Shown here: positions 17,508-25,408 of the stretch, piece after piece | How the letters are laid out: each line of letters starts with the position of its first letter | Position numbering within the stretch: position 1 is the first letter of the stretch | Assembly (NCBI RefSeq): GCF_028553765.1 | Contig: NZ_CP067134.1 | Span: 1,903,001 to 1,967,000 of the forward strand | Reading direction: 5' to 3' | DNA length: 64,000 bases | Source of the DNA: Paracoccus stylophorae | GTDB taxonomy: Bacteria; Pseudomonadota; Alphaproteobacteria; Rhodobacterales; Rhodobacteraceae | Program-made: the position numbers and the translations under genes | Notes under the pieces: generated by a model | The model's database searches: none | Seen by the model: only the letters and a program-made list of their open reading frames with translations | What the model was told of the DNA's origin: nothing

Positions 17508-18614
17508 TCAGCCCTTTTCCATCAGGCGTGTAACAGTTTCCTGAAGCTTTGCTAGCTGTTGTGCGAAACGCGGCAGGCGGCGCAGGGCCTTCTGGATTTC
17601 CATCTGCGTTTCCATCTTCACCGCCGGATTGCCCAGAATCACGCGGCCCGCCGGCACGCGGGTAAAGATCTTCGATGCGCCGCCCGCGATCACGTCGTCG
17701 CCGATCTCGATATTGTCATTGACGCCGACGCGGCCGGCCAGAACCACGCGGTTGCCGATCCGCGCCGATCCGGCGATGCCGGCCATGCCGCAGATCAGGC
17801 AATCCTCGCCGATGACGACGTTGTGGCCGATCTGCACAAGGCTGTCGATCTTGGTTCCCGACCCGACGCGCGTCGCGCGGATGGTGCCGCGATCCACGCT
17901 GGAATTGGCGCCGATCTCGACATCGTCGCCCAGGTCCACCCCGCCCAGGGAATGGATGCGGGTCCAGTGCTGTTGCACGATGCGGTCGCGGGGGCCAAGG
18001 GTGCGCCGGATCTCCTCGATCCCGGATTCCTCGGGCGTGACAAAGGAAAATCCGTCGCCCCCGATCACCGCGCCGGGCTGCACGATCAGCCGGTCGCCCG
18101 CCGTGACGCCCTGCGCGATCTTCGCGCCAGCAAGGATGATCGCGTCGTGGCCGATCGCCGTGGCCTTGCCGATGCAGACGTGCGGGCCGATGCGGGCATT
18201 GTCGCCGATCCGCACCTCGGGCCCGATCACCGCCAGCGGACCGATCGCCGCCCCGGCACCGATCTGCGCCGTCGGGTCGATCACCGCCGACGGGTGGATG
18301 CCCGGCGCGATGTCGGGGCCGGGATCGAAGGCGCGCGTCAGCCCGGCCATCAGCAGGCGCGGACGCGGCGCGAAGATCGCGGCCTTCAGGTCGTATTCCG
18401 CCGGGTCCATCCCCTCGGCAAGGATCGCCATGCTGCCCGGTTGCAGCGCGCGGGCATATTCCGACGACATCGCCATCGCGATCACGCCGCCATCCGGACC
18501 CACGGGACCTGCGGCCGAAGGTTCCGCCGCGCCGGTGACGGACAGCGTCTCATCGCCCCAGCATCGCGCGTCCAGCGCGCGCGCCAATTCACCGATGGTC
18601 ACGGATTTCGTCAT
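17508..18614 (-). CDS. lpxD: UDP-3-O-acylglucosamine N-acyltransferase (LpxD family)
   Basis: Adds the N-linked 3-hydroxyacyl chain of lipid A from acyl-ACP. The 368-residue protein has an N-terminal uridine-binding domain (to about residue 100). A left-handed beta-helix of many hexapeptide repeats follows (for example IGAGAAIGPLAVIG, IGDNARIGPHVCIG) and then a helical tail. The catalytic-His region is ...SLVQIGHNVVIGEDCLI. It is longer than the usual 340 residues, mainly in the middle loop (about 215-235). The start at 18614 has GAGGG upstream. It is not next to lpxA, lpxB or fabZ here; it sits with an ACP, a KAS and an L,D-transpeptidase. Whether this is the only lpxD of the genome cannot be seen. 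Confidence 0.88.
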   Translation of the reverse strand: MTKSVTIGELARALDARCWGDETLSVTGAAEPSAAGPVGPDGGVIAMAMSSEYARALQPGSMAILAEGMDPAEYDLKAAIFAPRPRLLMAGLTRAFDPGPDIAPGIHPSAVIDPTAQIGAGAAIGPLAVIGPEVRIGDNARIGPHVCIGKATAIGHDAIILAGAKIAQGVTAGDRLIVQPGAVIGGDGFSFVTPEESGIEEIRRTLGPRDRIVQQHWTRIHSLGGVDLGDDVEIGANSSVDRGTIRATRVGSGTKIDSLVQIGHNVVIGEDCLICGMAGIAGSARIGNRVVLAGRVGVNDNIEIGDDVIAGGASKIFTRVPAGRVILGNPAVKMETQMEIQKALRRLPRFAQQLAKLQETVTRLMEKG

Positions 18615-18636
18615 CGCACCCTCTTTCAAGGGCGAC

Positions 18637-20271
18637 TTAATCGCTTTCGCCGACCGAATCCAGCCCGAGCGCCTGCAACCGGTCCCAGACCGCCGCGTCG
18701 CGGCCATAGATATCCTCGTGAAAGCGGATCTGCCCGGACTGGTCGGGAAAGGCCGTGAAATAGACCAGATGCACCGGCACGTTCGGGGTCAGCGCCAGCC
18801 ATCTTTCGCGGCCGCTGTCCAGCGCGCGCTGAAACAGGCCGCGCGGATCGTCGCTTTGGGGCGACAAAAGCTGTGTGGCCAGATCGAACGGGTCGCCCAC
18901 CCGGACGCAGCCATGGGAATAGGCGCGGCTGCTGTTGCGGAACAGATGCTTGGTCGGCGTGTCGTGCAGATAGATGTTCCACGGATTGGGAAAGATGAAC
19001 TTCACCAGCCCAAGCGCATTGTCGTCACTGGGTTTCTGCCGCATCCGATAGGGGAAATTCGCCGCCGTGTAGCGCGAGAAATCGATCCGGCTGCGGGGGA
19101 TCACATTGCCGCGCCCGTCCACGACATCCAGATGCGACACCGCGTGGCGGTTGGCCTTCAGGCGCGGCAGATATTCCTTGACGGTGATCGACCGAGGCAC
19201 GTTCCAGCGCGGGTTCACGACCACATATTCCATCCGGTCCGAGAATTCGGGCGTGCGCATGTCGGGGGCGGTCTTGCCGACGACGACGCGCGTGCGAAAG
19301 ATCTCGTCGCCGCGATCCATGATCCGGGCGGTGAATTCGGGGATGTTCACCCATACGTGCCGCGCCTGCAGATCCTCGCCGCCCATCCAGCGCATCCGTT
19401 CCAGCGCGACCGCGATCATCCGGCTGCGCCAGTCGCCGAGGCCGGGCAGATCGCCGTTCAGACGCCCGATCGTGTCGGGCCCGGCCACGCCGTCGGAATG
19501 CAGGCCCGCAGCCCTTTGATACTCTGCCACCGCGCCGGACAGCGCGGCGTCATATACGCTTGGATCGTCCGACGGCGCGGAAAAGCCGATACTGGCCAGT
19601 CGGGTGCGCAGCGCCACGACCCCGTCGCCCGACATGCCGATCCGCCACAGCGCGACCGGCGCGGGCGCGATCCCGTCGGGCACCGTCAGATCCGCGCTGC
19701 CGGCCAGCGCATCCTGCAGCGCCAGATAGGCCGGCGCGTCGGGCGCAAGCCCGGCCAGATAGGCGGCCGGGTCGGGCGCAGCGACAAAGTCGCGGATCAG
19801 CCGGGCGGCGTCGGGCCGGTTGACCTGCCGCCGGATCTGGGGGTCGGCATCGGCTGGCCGGATCGCCCCGCCGGTCATGTCCAGATCATAGCGCAGCAGG
19901 ATCTGGGCGTGGATCACCTCGGATTCCAGCCCCTGACCTGCGGCGGCCGGATCGCGGGGACGATAACGCCCGGCGGGCAGACCGTGGCGCTGTGCGGTCG
20001 CCGCGACCTCGCGCAGCGCATCGCGCAGACGGGCGCCGTCCGCACCCTGAAAGATAGGCCGCAGACCGTTGCTGCCGTAAAAAGAGGCAAGCTGCGGGCT
20101 GTCGGCCACCGCCTCGGCCAACGCCATCTCGTCTGCCGAAAAGTTCAGCTGTGGCGCCAGGGCAACAGCCGCCTGCCGCCCCGAGGCCAGCACCGCCTGC
20201 GCAACCGCCGGTTGAGGCATCGCGCCAAGCATCGACAGACCCAATATGACCGGCAGGCAGAAACGCACCAT
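18637..20271 (-). CDS. L,D-transpeptidase of the YcbB/LdtD type
   Basis: A periplasmic enzyme that forms 3-3 crosslinks in peptidoglycan or attaches partners to it. The 544-residue protein starts with a signal peptide (LPVILGLSMLGAMPQPAVAQ). It has a helical scaffold, a peptidoglycan-binding domain (about 280-350, AVAEYQRAAGLHSDGVAGPDT) and the YkuD catalytic domain (about 375-500) with SHGCVRVGDPFDLA. The nucleophile is the cysteine of HGCVR. ATG 20271 is chosen for the signal peptide and a GAGGGTG ribosome site; an upstream extension of 68 codons has no such support. It is divergent from a MepK-like peptidase and heads the lpxD-acp-KAS operon. Confidence 0.9.
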   Translation of the reverse strand: MVRFCLPVILGLSMLGAMPQPAVAQAVLASGRQAAVALAPQLNFSADEMALAEAVADSPQLASFYGSNGLRPIFQGADGARLRDALREVAATAQRHGLPAGRYRPRDPAAAGQGLESEVIHAQILLRYDLDMTGGAIRPADADPQIRRQVNRPDAARLIRDFVAAPDPAAYLAGLAPDAPAYLALQDALAGSADLTVPDGIAPAPVALWRIGMSGDGVVALRTRLASIGFSAPSDDPSVYDAALSGAVAEYQRAAGLHSDGVAGPDTIGRLNGDLPGLGDWRSRMIAVALERMRWMGGEDLQARHVWVNIPEFTARIMDRGDEIFRTRVVVGKTAPDMRTPEFSDRMEYVVVNPRWNVPRSITVKEYLPRLKANRHAVSHLDVVDGRGNVIPRSRIDFSRYTAANFPYRMRQKPSDDNALGLVKFIFPNPWNIYLHDTPTKHLFRNSSRAYSHGCVRVGDPFDLATQLLSPQSDDPRGLFQRALDSGRERWLALTPNVPVHLVYFTAFPDQSGQIRFHEDIYGRDAAVWDRLQALGLDSVGESD

Positions 20272-20572
20272 CACACCCTCGGAAAACCTTGATTTATCCT
20301 GCCATTGCCGGCGGAACATTGCCATTGCCACGCGCATGTCGACAGGCAGACGCCGCCGCCGCGTTGCTTTCGCGCCACAGCCATGCGGCGAATTAACCAC
20401 TTTCGGCGCTTTGAGCGATTTCTTGCCGATGCGGGACGTGTTCCGGCTTTTTCCGCAATCAAACTGTTCCAGCACGCACGGGAATTTGACATATTGTTAG
20501 CAAGTCGGGGCTAAAACCCGGCGGGTCGCGGCAAACGCGGCGAACAGAACGAAGCAGGACAGGCGATCAGAC
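20272..20572. other. Divergent regulatory region between the L,D-transpeptidase and MepK-like genes
   Basis: A 301-bp gap. On the plus strand TTGACA (20486-20491) is followed by a TATTGTTAG-rich tract and GCTAAA (20510-20515), a possible promoter with an 18-bp spacer for the gene at 20573. A lone TTAACCAC (20394-20401) resembles a CtrA half-site. No gene was recognised. Confidence 0.4.
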
Positions 20573-21133
20573 ATGACAATGGACCTTATCTCGCGCCGCG
20601 GCATTCTTGGTGTGTTCGCGGCAACCTCTGTGGCTGCGGCACCGGTGATGGCCAACGCGTTCGGCTTTCTGCGCGGCGCCGGCGACATGCGGCGCATCCG
20701 CATGTATAACGGGCGGACGGGCGAAAGCCTTGACACCGTGTATTGGGTGAACGGCAAATACGTCCGGGAAGCCCTGAACGAAGTGAACATCTTCATGCGC
20801 GACTGGCGCACGGGGACCGCGATCGGTATCGACCCGCGGGCAATCGACGTGGCCGCCGCCTCGCACCGGCTGCTGCAGACGAACGAGCCTTACATGATGC
20901 TGTCGGGCTATCGCTCGCCGCAGACCAACGCGATGCTGCGCCGCAGTTCGCGCGGGGTGGCCAGAAACTCGTTGCACATGGTCGGCAAGGCCGCCGATCT
21001 GCGACTGAAATCGCGCTCGGTCAACCAGATGTTCTCGGCGGCATCGGCCTGCAAGGCGGGCGGCGTCGGCAAATACTCGCGCTCGAACTTCGTGCACATG
21101 GATTGCGGCCCGATCCGCACCTGGGGCGCCTGA
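20573..21133 (+). CDS. DUF882 / YcbK (MepK-like) murein endopeptidase
   Basis: A 186-residue exported M15-type peptidase. The N terminus carries a twin-arginine-like motif (ISRRGILGVFAATS) followed by a hydrophobic stretch. The mature part has the family zinc-binding layout: LSGYRSPQTNAMLR, then SLHMVGKAADLRL (His and Asp ligands) and FVHMDCGPIRTWG (final His). E. coli MepK, of this family, cuts 3-3 crosslinks made by L,D-transpeptidases. It is divergent from such a transpeptidase here, and the E. coli genes ycbB and ycbK are also neighbours. Substrate is inferred from that context. Confidence 0.88.
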   Translation: MTMDLISRRGILGVFAATSVAAAPVMANAFGFLRGAGDMRRIRMYNGRTGESLDTVYWVNGKYVREALNEVNIFMRDWRTGTAIGIDPRAIDVAAASHRLLQTNEPYMMLSGYRSPQTNAMLRRSSRGVARNSLHMVGKAADLRLKSRSVNQMFSAASACKAGGVGKYSRSNFVHMDCGPIRTWGA

Positions 21134-21300
21134 ACCGGCCTGCGCGAAGGCCCGATCTTCCGTGACGCTGCCCGCCTTGTGCGGGCGGCGCGGTTTGCCG
21201 TTCACCGGGCGCATGTCCGCCCGCCGCGCAGGCGCTTGACGCGGCGGCGCCATTCCTGAACGCTGAGGACATCGACCAAGGCAGATCGGACAATTCCCGG

Positions 21301-21897
21301 ATGAACCCGCAGACAATCCGCCGTTACCGCACCGCCAAGAAGATCCAGTCGGCAGCCGTCGCGCTGGCGGTGCAGGAGGGGCTTGCGAATGTCACGACCG
21401 AGGCGATTGCACGCGAAGCCGGGATCAGCACGCGCACCTTCTTCAACTATTATCCGTATAAAGAGGCCGCTTTGGCCGGCCCGCCGCCGGACTATCCCGC
21501 CGATGCCGCCGAACGCTTCGTGCATGGCAAGGCCACGCTGATCGAGGATCTGGACCGGCTGATGGAGGCGCATCTGAGCCGGTTCCTGACCGAGCGCGAG
21601 ATGCTGGCGCAGATGTTCCGCCTGGCCGAAACCGACGCCAAGCTGGACGCGCTGCGCAACAATGCGGTGCTGTCGCGGCGGGCGCAGATGCGCGAATTGC
21701 TGACCCGGCGCATTCCCGACGCCGATCCGCAGGTCGTCGAAATCCTTGCCGCCGCGATCATCGCCGCGACCAATGCCGCGACGAAACAGTGGCTGTCGGG
21801 CGAACGCGACGATTTTATCGCCGCGGCGCGCGAAAACCTTGGGCTGATCCTGCCGGCGGCGCAGATGCTGCACCGGCCGGCCGGCCCGGACGCCTAG
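21301..21897 (+). CDS. TetR/AcrR-family transcriptional regulator
   Basis: A 198-residue repressor-type protein. The helix-turn-helix is VTTEAIAREAGISTRTFFNYYPYKEAAL (about residues 31-58; the motif GISTRTFFNYY is the recognition helix). The C-terminal ligand-binding part has no recognisable specificity. No ribosome site is strong; ATG 21301 is the only start near the conserved N terminus. Its stop codon overlaps that of the convergent rutR in a CTAG palindrome. No obvious target gene adjoins it, so its regulon is unknown. Confidence 0.85.
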   Translation: MNPQTIRRYRTAKKIQSAAVALAVQEGLANVTTEAIAREAGISTRTFFNYYPYKEAALAGPPPDYPADAAERFVHGKATLIEDLDRLMEAHLSRFLTEREMLAQMFRLAETDAKLDALRNNAVLSRRAQMRELLTRRIPDADPQVVEILAAAIIAATNAATKQWLSGERDDFIAAARENLGLILPAAQMLHRPAGPDA

Positions 21898-22511
21898 GGC
21901 GTCAGCATCCGCCGGAACAGGTTGTCCAGAAATATCTCTGCCTCGGCATAGGGATCGTGGCCCGGCCCCAGCACGGCGCGCACCTGCACGTCGAAATCGG
22001 CGTAATGCTGCGTCAGCGCCCAGATCGAGAAGATCAGGTGGTGCGGATCGACCGGCGCCAGCCGCCCGTCCTCGATCCAGCCGGCCAGCGTCTTCACCGC
22101 CTCGTCCACCAGTTCGCGCAGCCGCCCGCCCAGGATCTCGCTGAGATGGGGCGCGCCCTGCAGGATCTCATAGGCGAAAAGCCGGCTTTCGCGCGGATAG
22201 TCGCGCGACAGATCCAGCTTGGCGCGGACATAGCGCAGCACCTCGTCCAGCGGCTCTCCGGACGGGTCGAGGCTCAGCATGGGGGCCAGCCACATATCCA
22301 GCAGCGCGGTCAGCAGGGTCTTGTGGATGTCGTCCTTGGAATCGAAATAATACAGCACGTTGGGTTTCGACAGCCCCGACGCCTCGGCGATCTGGTCGAT
22401 GGTGGCGCCGCGAAAACCCTTGGCCGAAAACGCGGTCAGCGCGCCTTCCAGGATCAATTCGCGGTTCTTCTGCTGGATCCGCGTCAACTGACGCTCATTC
22501 CGGTCTGTCAT
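21894..22511 (-). CDS. rutR: RutR-type pyrimidine-responsive TetR repressor
   Basis: A 205-residue TetR regulator resembling RutR, which in E. coli senses uracil and thymine. The DNA-binding part contains GFRGATIDQIAEASGLSKPNVLYYF (about 35-60), and the rest shows SRLFAYEILQGAPHL and DPHHLIFSIWALTQHYADF, both close to RutR. It is divergent from the pyrimidine-degradation genes, whose promoter carries RutR-like palindromes (22584-22631). Autoregulation is possible because the operator lies about 100 bp from its own start. ATG 22511 follows the family N terminus; 27 bp more are open upstream. Confidence 0.88.
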   Translation of the reverse strand: MTDRNERQLTRIQQKNRELILEGALTAFSAKGFRGATIDQIAEASGLSKPNVLYYFDSKDDIHKTLLTALLDMWLAPMLSLDPSGEPLDEVLRYVRAKLDLSRDYPRESRLFAYEILQGAPHLSEILGGRLRELVDEAVKTLAGWIEDGRLAPVDPHHLIFSIWALTQHYADFDVQVRAVLGPGHDPYAEAEIFLDNLFRRMLTP

Positions 22512-22583
22512 CGTCCATCCCGCTCTGGCATGATCCATTTCTGGGGACGAGATCGCGATTTGTCACGCACTGGTTTTGGATGC

Positions 22584-22611
22584 TTGACTGGTCAAGGCCC
22601 CGTGCTAGCCT
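22584..22611 (+). promoter_or_regulatory. Promoter of the pyrimidine catabolism operon
   Basis: TTGACT (22584-22589), 16 bp, TAGCCT (22606-22611). The predicted start site is near 22619, inside the RutR-like operator. A 12-bp palindrome TTGAC-TG-GTCAA (22584-22595) covers the -35 box. Confidence 0.55.
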
Positions 22612-22615
22612 GATC

Positions 22616-22631
22616 CTGACCGTTCGGTCAA
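22616..22631. promoter_or_regulatory. RutR-like operator
   Basis: CTGACCGTTCGGTCAA matches the E. coli RutR pattern TTGACC-N4-GGTCAA at all but the first base. It sits on the predicted transcription start of the pyrimidine operon, 20 bp before ATG 22651, and rutR itself is divergent. Repression relieved by uracil or thymine is the inferred mode. Confidence 0.7.
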
Positions 22632-22650
22632 CAATCCTTGAGGTGTCACG

Positions 22651-23976
22651 ATGCCGCTCGACCGCAAATCCGCGCCCAACGATCTGCGCGCGTTCTGGAT
22701 GCCGTTCACCGCGAACCGCCAGTTCAAGTCCCAACCGCGCATGCTGGTCGCGGCAAAGGACATGCATTACACCACCTCGGACGGGCGGCAGATCCTGGAC
22801 GGCACCGCCGGGCTGTGGTGCTGCAACGCCGGCCATTGCCGGCCCCGCATCACCGAGGCCGTGCAGACCCAGGTGGCCGAGATGGATTACGCCCCGGCCT
22901 TCCAGATGGGTCATCCGCTGGCGTTTGAACTGGCCAATCGCATCGTCGATATCGCGCCTGACGGGATCGAACATGTCTTCTACTGCAATTCGGGCAGCGA
23001 GGCGGTCGATACCGCGCTGAAGATCGCCCTGGCCTGGCACCGGGCGCGCGGCGATTCGGCGCGCACGCGGCTGATCGGGCGCGAACGCGGCTATCACGGC
23101 GTGGGCTTCGGCGGCATCTCGGTCGGCGGCATCGTCAACAACCGCCGCGTCTTCGGCAGCCTGCTGACCGGCGTGGATCACCTGCCCCACACGCATCTGC
23201 CCGAAAACGCCTTTACCAAGGGCCAGCCCGATCACGGCGCGACTCTGGCGGATGAGCTGGAACGGATCGTCGCGCTGCACGGCGCCGAAACCGTCGCCGC
23301 CGTCATCGTCGAGCCGATGGCCGGATCGACCGGCGTTCTGCTGCCGCCCAAGGGCTATCTTCAGCGCCTGCGCGAGATCACCCGCAAACATGGCATCCTG
23401 CTGATCTTCGATGAGGTGATCACCGGCTTTGGCCGTCTGGGCAGCCCGTTCGCGGCCCAGCATTTCGACGTGATGCCCGACATGATCACCTGCGCCAAGG
23501 GGCTGACCAACGGGGTCATCCCGATGGGCGCGGTCCTGACCACGGCGGAAATCCACGATGCCTTCATGCAAGGGCCGGAACATGTGATCGAACTGTTCCA
23601 CGGCTATACCTATTCCGGCAACCCGGTCGCCTGCGCCGCGGGACTTGCGACGCTGGACACCTATGCCGAGGAAGGGTTGCTGACCCGCGCCGCCGAACTG
23701 GAAACCTATTGGCAGGATGCGCTGCACGGGCTGAAGGACCTGCCCCATGTGATCGACATCCGCAACATGGGCCTGATCGGCGCGGTCGAACTGGCCCCGA
23801 TCGAGGGTCAGCCCGGCAAGCGCGCCTTTGACGCGTTCGTCCGGGCGTTCGAGGCCGGCATCATGATCCGCATCACCGGCGACATCATCGCGCTGTCGCC
23901 GCCGCTGATCATCGACAAGGACCAGATCGACGAATTGATCGGAACGCTGGCCGAGGTTCTGAAACAAACCGGTTGA
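22651..23976 (+). CDS. Beta-alanine:pyruvate aminotransferase (class III, PLP)
   Basis: A 441-residue omega-amino acid transaminase. It moves the amino group of beta-alanine (or 3-aminoisobutyrate from thymine) to pyruvate, giving malonate semialdehyde and alanine. The N-terminal FWMPFTANRQFK and YTTSDGRQILDGTAGLWCCNAGH are typical of the beta-alanine group. Other motifs are VFYCNSGSEAVDTALK, the cofactor Asp in LLIFDEVITGFGRLG, and the Schiff-base lysine in CAKGLTNGVIPMGAV. It is first in the RutR-controlled operon and forms the last catabolic step encoded here. No malonate semialdehyde dehydrogenase is encoded in the window. Confidence 0.92.
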   Translation: MPLDRKSAPNDLRAFWMPFTANRQFKSQPRMLVAAKDMHYTTSDGRQILDGTAGLWCCNAGHCRPRITEAVQTQVAEMDYAPAFQMGHPLAFELANRIVDIAPDGIEHVFYCNSGSEAVDTALKIALAWHRARGDSARTRLIGRERGYHGVGFGGISVGGIVNNRRVFGSLLTGVDHLPHTHLPENAFTKGQPDHGATLADELERIVALHGAETVAAVIVEPMAGSTGVLLPPKGYLQRLREITRKHGILLIFDEVITGFGRLGSPFAAQHFDVMPDMITCAKGLTNGVIPMGAVLTTAEIHDAFMQGPEHVIELFHGYTYSGNPVACAAGLATLDTYAEEGLLTRAAELETYWQDALHGLKDLPHVIDIRNMGLIGAVELAPIEGQPGKRAFDAFVRAFEAGIMIRITGDIIALSPPLIIDKDQIDELIGTLAEVLKQTG

Positions 23977-24070
23977 CGCCGACCGGCGGCGCGCGCCGGT
24001 CCGCGCGCCGCCGGAACCCATCACGCCGAACCCGCGACAAGACGGGACGGTCAGACAGGAAGGACAGACC

Positions 24071-25336
24071 ATGACCGACACCGTTGCGGCGGGTTCTGCC
24101 GCCAATATCAGGATCGACGGCGAAAGGCTGTGGGACAGCCTGATGCAGATGGCCAGGATCGGACCCGGCGTGGCCGGCGGCAACAACCGCCAGACCCTGA
24201 CAGATGCGGATGCCGAGGGTCGCGCCCTGTTCCGCGACTGGTGCGAAGCGGCGGGCATGACCATGGGCCTCGACCGGATGGGCAACATGTTCATGCGCCA
24301 CGAGGGGGCCGAGCCCGATCTGGACCCGGTCTATATCGGCAGCCATCTGGACACCCAACCGACCGGCGGCAAATATGACGGGGTTCTGGGCGTGCTGTCG
24401 GGGCTGGAGGTGATCCGCTCGATCCGCGATCTGGGGCTGCGGACCCGCCGCCCGATCGTGGTGGTGAACTGGACCAACGAGGAAGGCACCCGGTTCGCGC
24501 CGGCCATGCTGGCCTCGGGCGTCTTTGCCGGGGTCCATGACGAGGATTTCGCCAACAGCCGCGAGGATGCCGAGGGCAAGCGGTTCGGGGACGAGCTGGA
24601 CCGGATCGGCTGGCGCGGCGACGAGGAACCGGGCCGGCGCAAGATCCACGCGATGTTCGAATACCATATCGAACAGGGCCCGATCCTCGAGGCCGAGGGC
24701 AGGCAGATCGGCGTGGTGACGCAGGGTCAGGGTCTGTGGTGGTTGCAGGTCACGCTGACCGGCAAGGACGCGCATACCGGGTCGACCCCGATGAAGATGC
24801 GCGTGAATGCCGGGCTGGGGATGGCGCGGATCACCGAGGCCGTGCACCGCATCGCGATGGATCATCAGCCGAACGCCGTGGGCGCGGTGGGTCAGGCCAA
24901 TGTCTATCCCAACAGCCGCAACGTGATCCCCGGCAAGGCCGTCTTCACCATCGATTTCCGCAGCCCGGACCTGGAGAAGCTGACCTCGATGCGCTCGAAG
25001 CTTGAGGCGGAGGCGGTTGATATCGCGAAAGGACTTGGCCTTGGACTCGAAATCGAGCCGGTCGGCCATTTCGACCCGGTGACCTTCGATCCGGGCCTGG
25101 CGCAGACCCTGCGCGACGCCGCCGACCGCCTGGGCTATTCGCACATGGATCTTGTGTCGGGGGCCGGCCACGACGCCTGCTGGATCAACCGGGTCGCGCC
25201 CACGGTGATGATCATGTGCCCCTGCGTTGACGGGCTGAGCCATAACGAGGCCGAAGAAATCAGCCCCGAATGGGCCAGAGCCGGGGCCGACGTGCTGCTG
25301 CACGCGGTGCTGGATACGGCCGAGATTGTCCGCTGA
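24071..25336 (+). CDS. N-carbamoyl-beta-alanine amidohydrolase (beta-ureidopropionase), M20 family
   Basis: Hydrolyses N-carbamoyl-beta-alanine to beta-alanine, CO2 and ammonia, step three of reductive pyrimidine breakdown. The 421-residue zinc hydrolase shows GSHLDTQPTGGKYDGVLG (His and bridging Asp), WTNEEGTRFAPAM (Glu pair), EYHIEQGPILE, LTGKDAHTGSTPM and a late CPCVDGLSHNEAEE with the last His ligand. The fold is shared with allantoate amidohydrolase and hydantoin-pathway carbamoylases; the neighbouring dihydropyrimidinase and PreTA decide the assignment. AGGA stands upstream of ATG 24071. A GC-rich repeat separates it from the next gene. Confidence 0.9.
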   Translation: MTDTVAAGSAANIRIDGERLWDSLMQMARIGPGVAGGNNRQTLTDADAEGRALFRDWCEAAGMTMGLDRMGNMFMRHEGAEPDLDPVYIGSHLDTQPTGGKYDGVLGVLSGLEVIRSIRDLGLRTRRPIVVVNWTNEEGTRFAPAMLASGVFAGVHDEDFANSREDAEGKRFGDELDRIGWRGDEEPGRRKIHAMFEYHIEQGPILEAEGRQIGVVTQGQGLWWLQVTLTGKDAHTGSTPMKMRVNAGLGMARITEAVHRIAMDHQPNAVGAVGQANVYPNSRNVIPGKAVFTIDFRSPDLEKLTSMRSKLEAEAVDIAKGLGLGLEIEPVGHFDPVTFDPGLAQTLRDAADRLGYSHMDLVSGAGHDACWINRVAPTVMIMCPCVDGLSHNEAEEISPEWARAGADVLLHAVLDTAEIVR

Positions 25337-25346
25337 CGCGGATCGT

Positions 25347-25400
25347 GGCCGGGGGGCCAGCCCCCCGGACCCCCCGGGGTATTTGGACAAAGAAGAAGGG
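25347..25400. repeat. Rhodobacterales-type intergenic palindromic repeat (copy 1)
   Basis: GGGGGGC-CAG-CCCCCC forms a hairpin, followed by GGACCCCCCGGGGTATTTGG and an AG-rich end. The GGTATTTGG core and purine tail recur at 47951-48010. The purine tail (AAGAAGAAGGG) also supplies the ribosome site of the next gene. Confidence 0.75.
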
Positions 25401-25408
25401 ATCGCGCC

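Noticed and set aside
17629..20292. An 887-codon plus-strand open frame opposite lpxD and the L,D-transpeptidase
   Set aside because: The minus-strand genes have catalytic motifs and normal lengths; the plus-strand product has only low-complexity Arg/Ala/Pro sequence.
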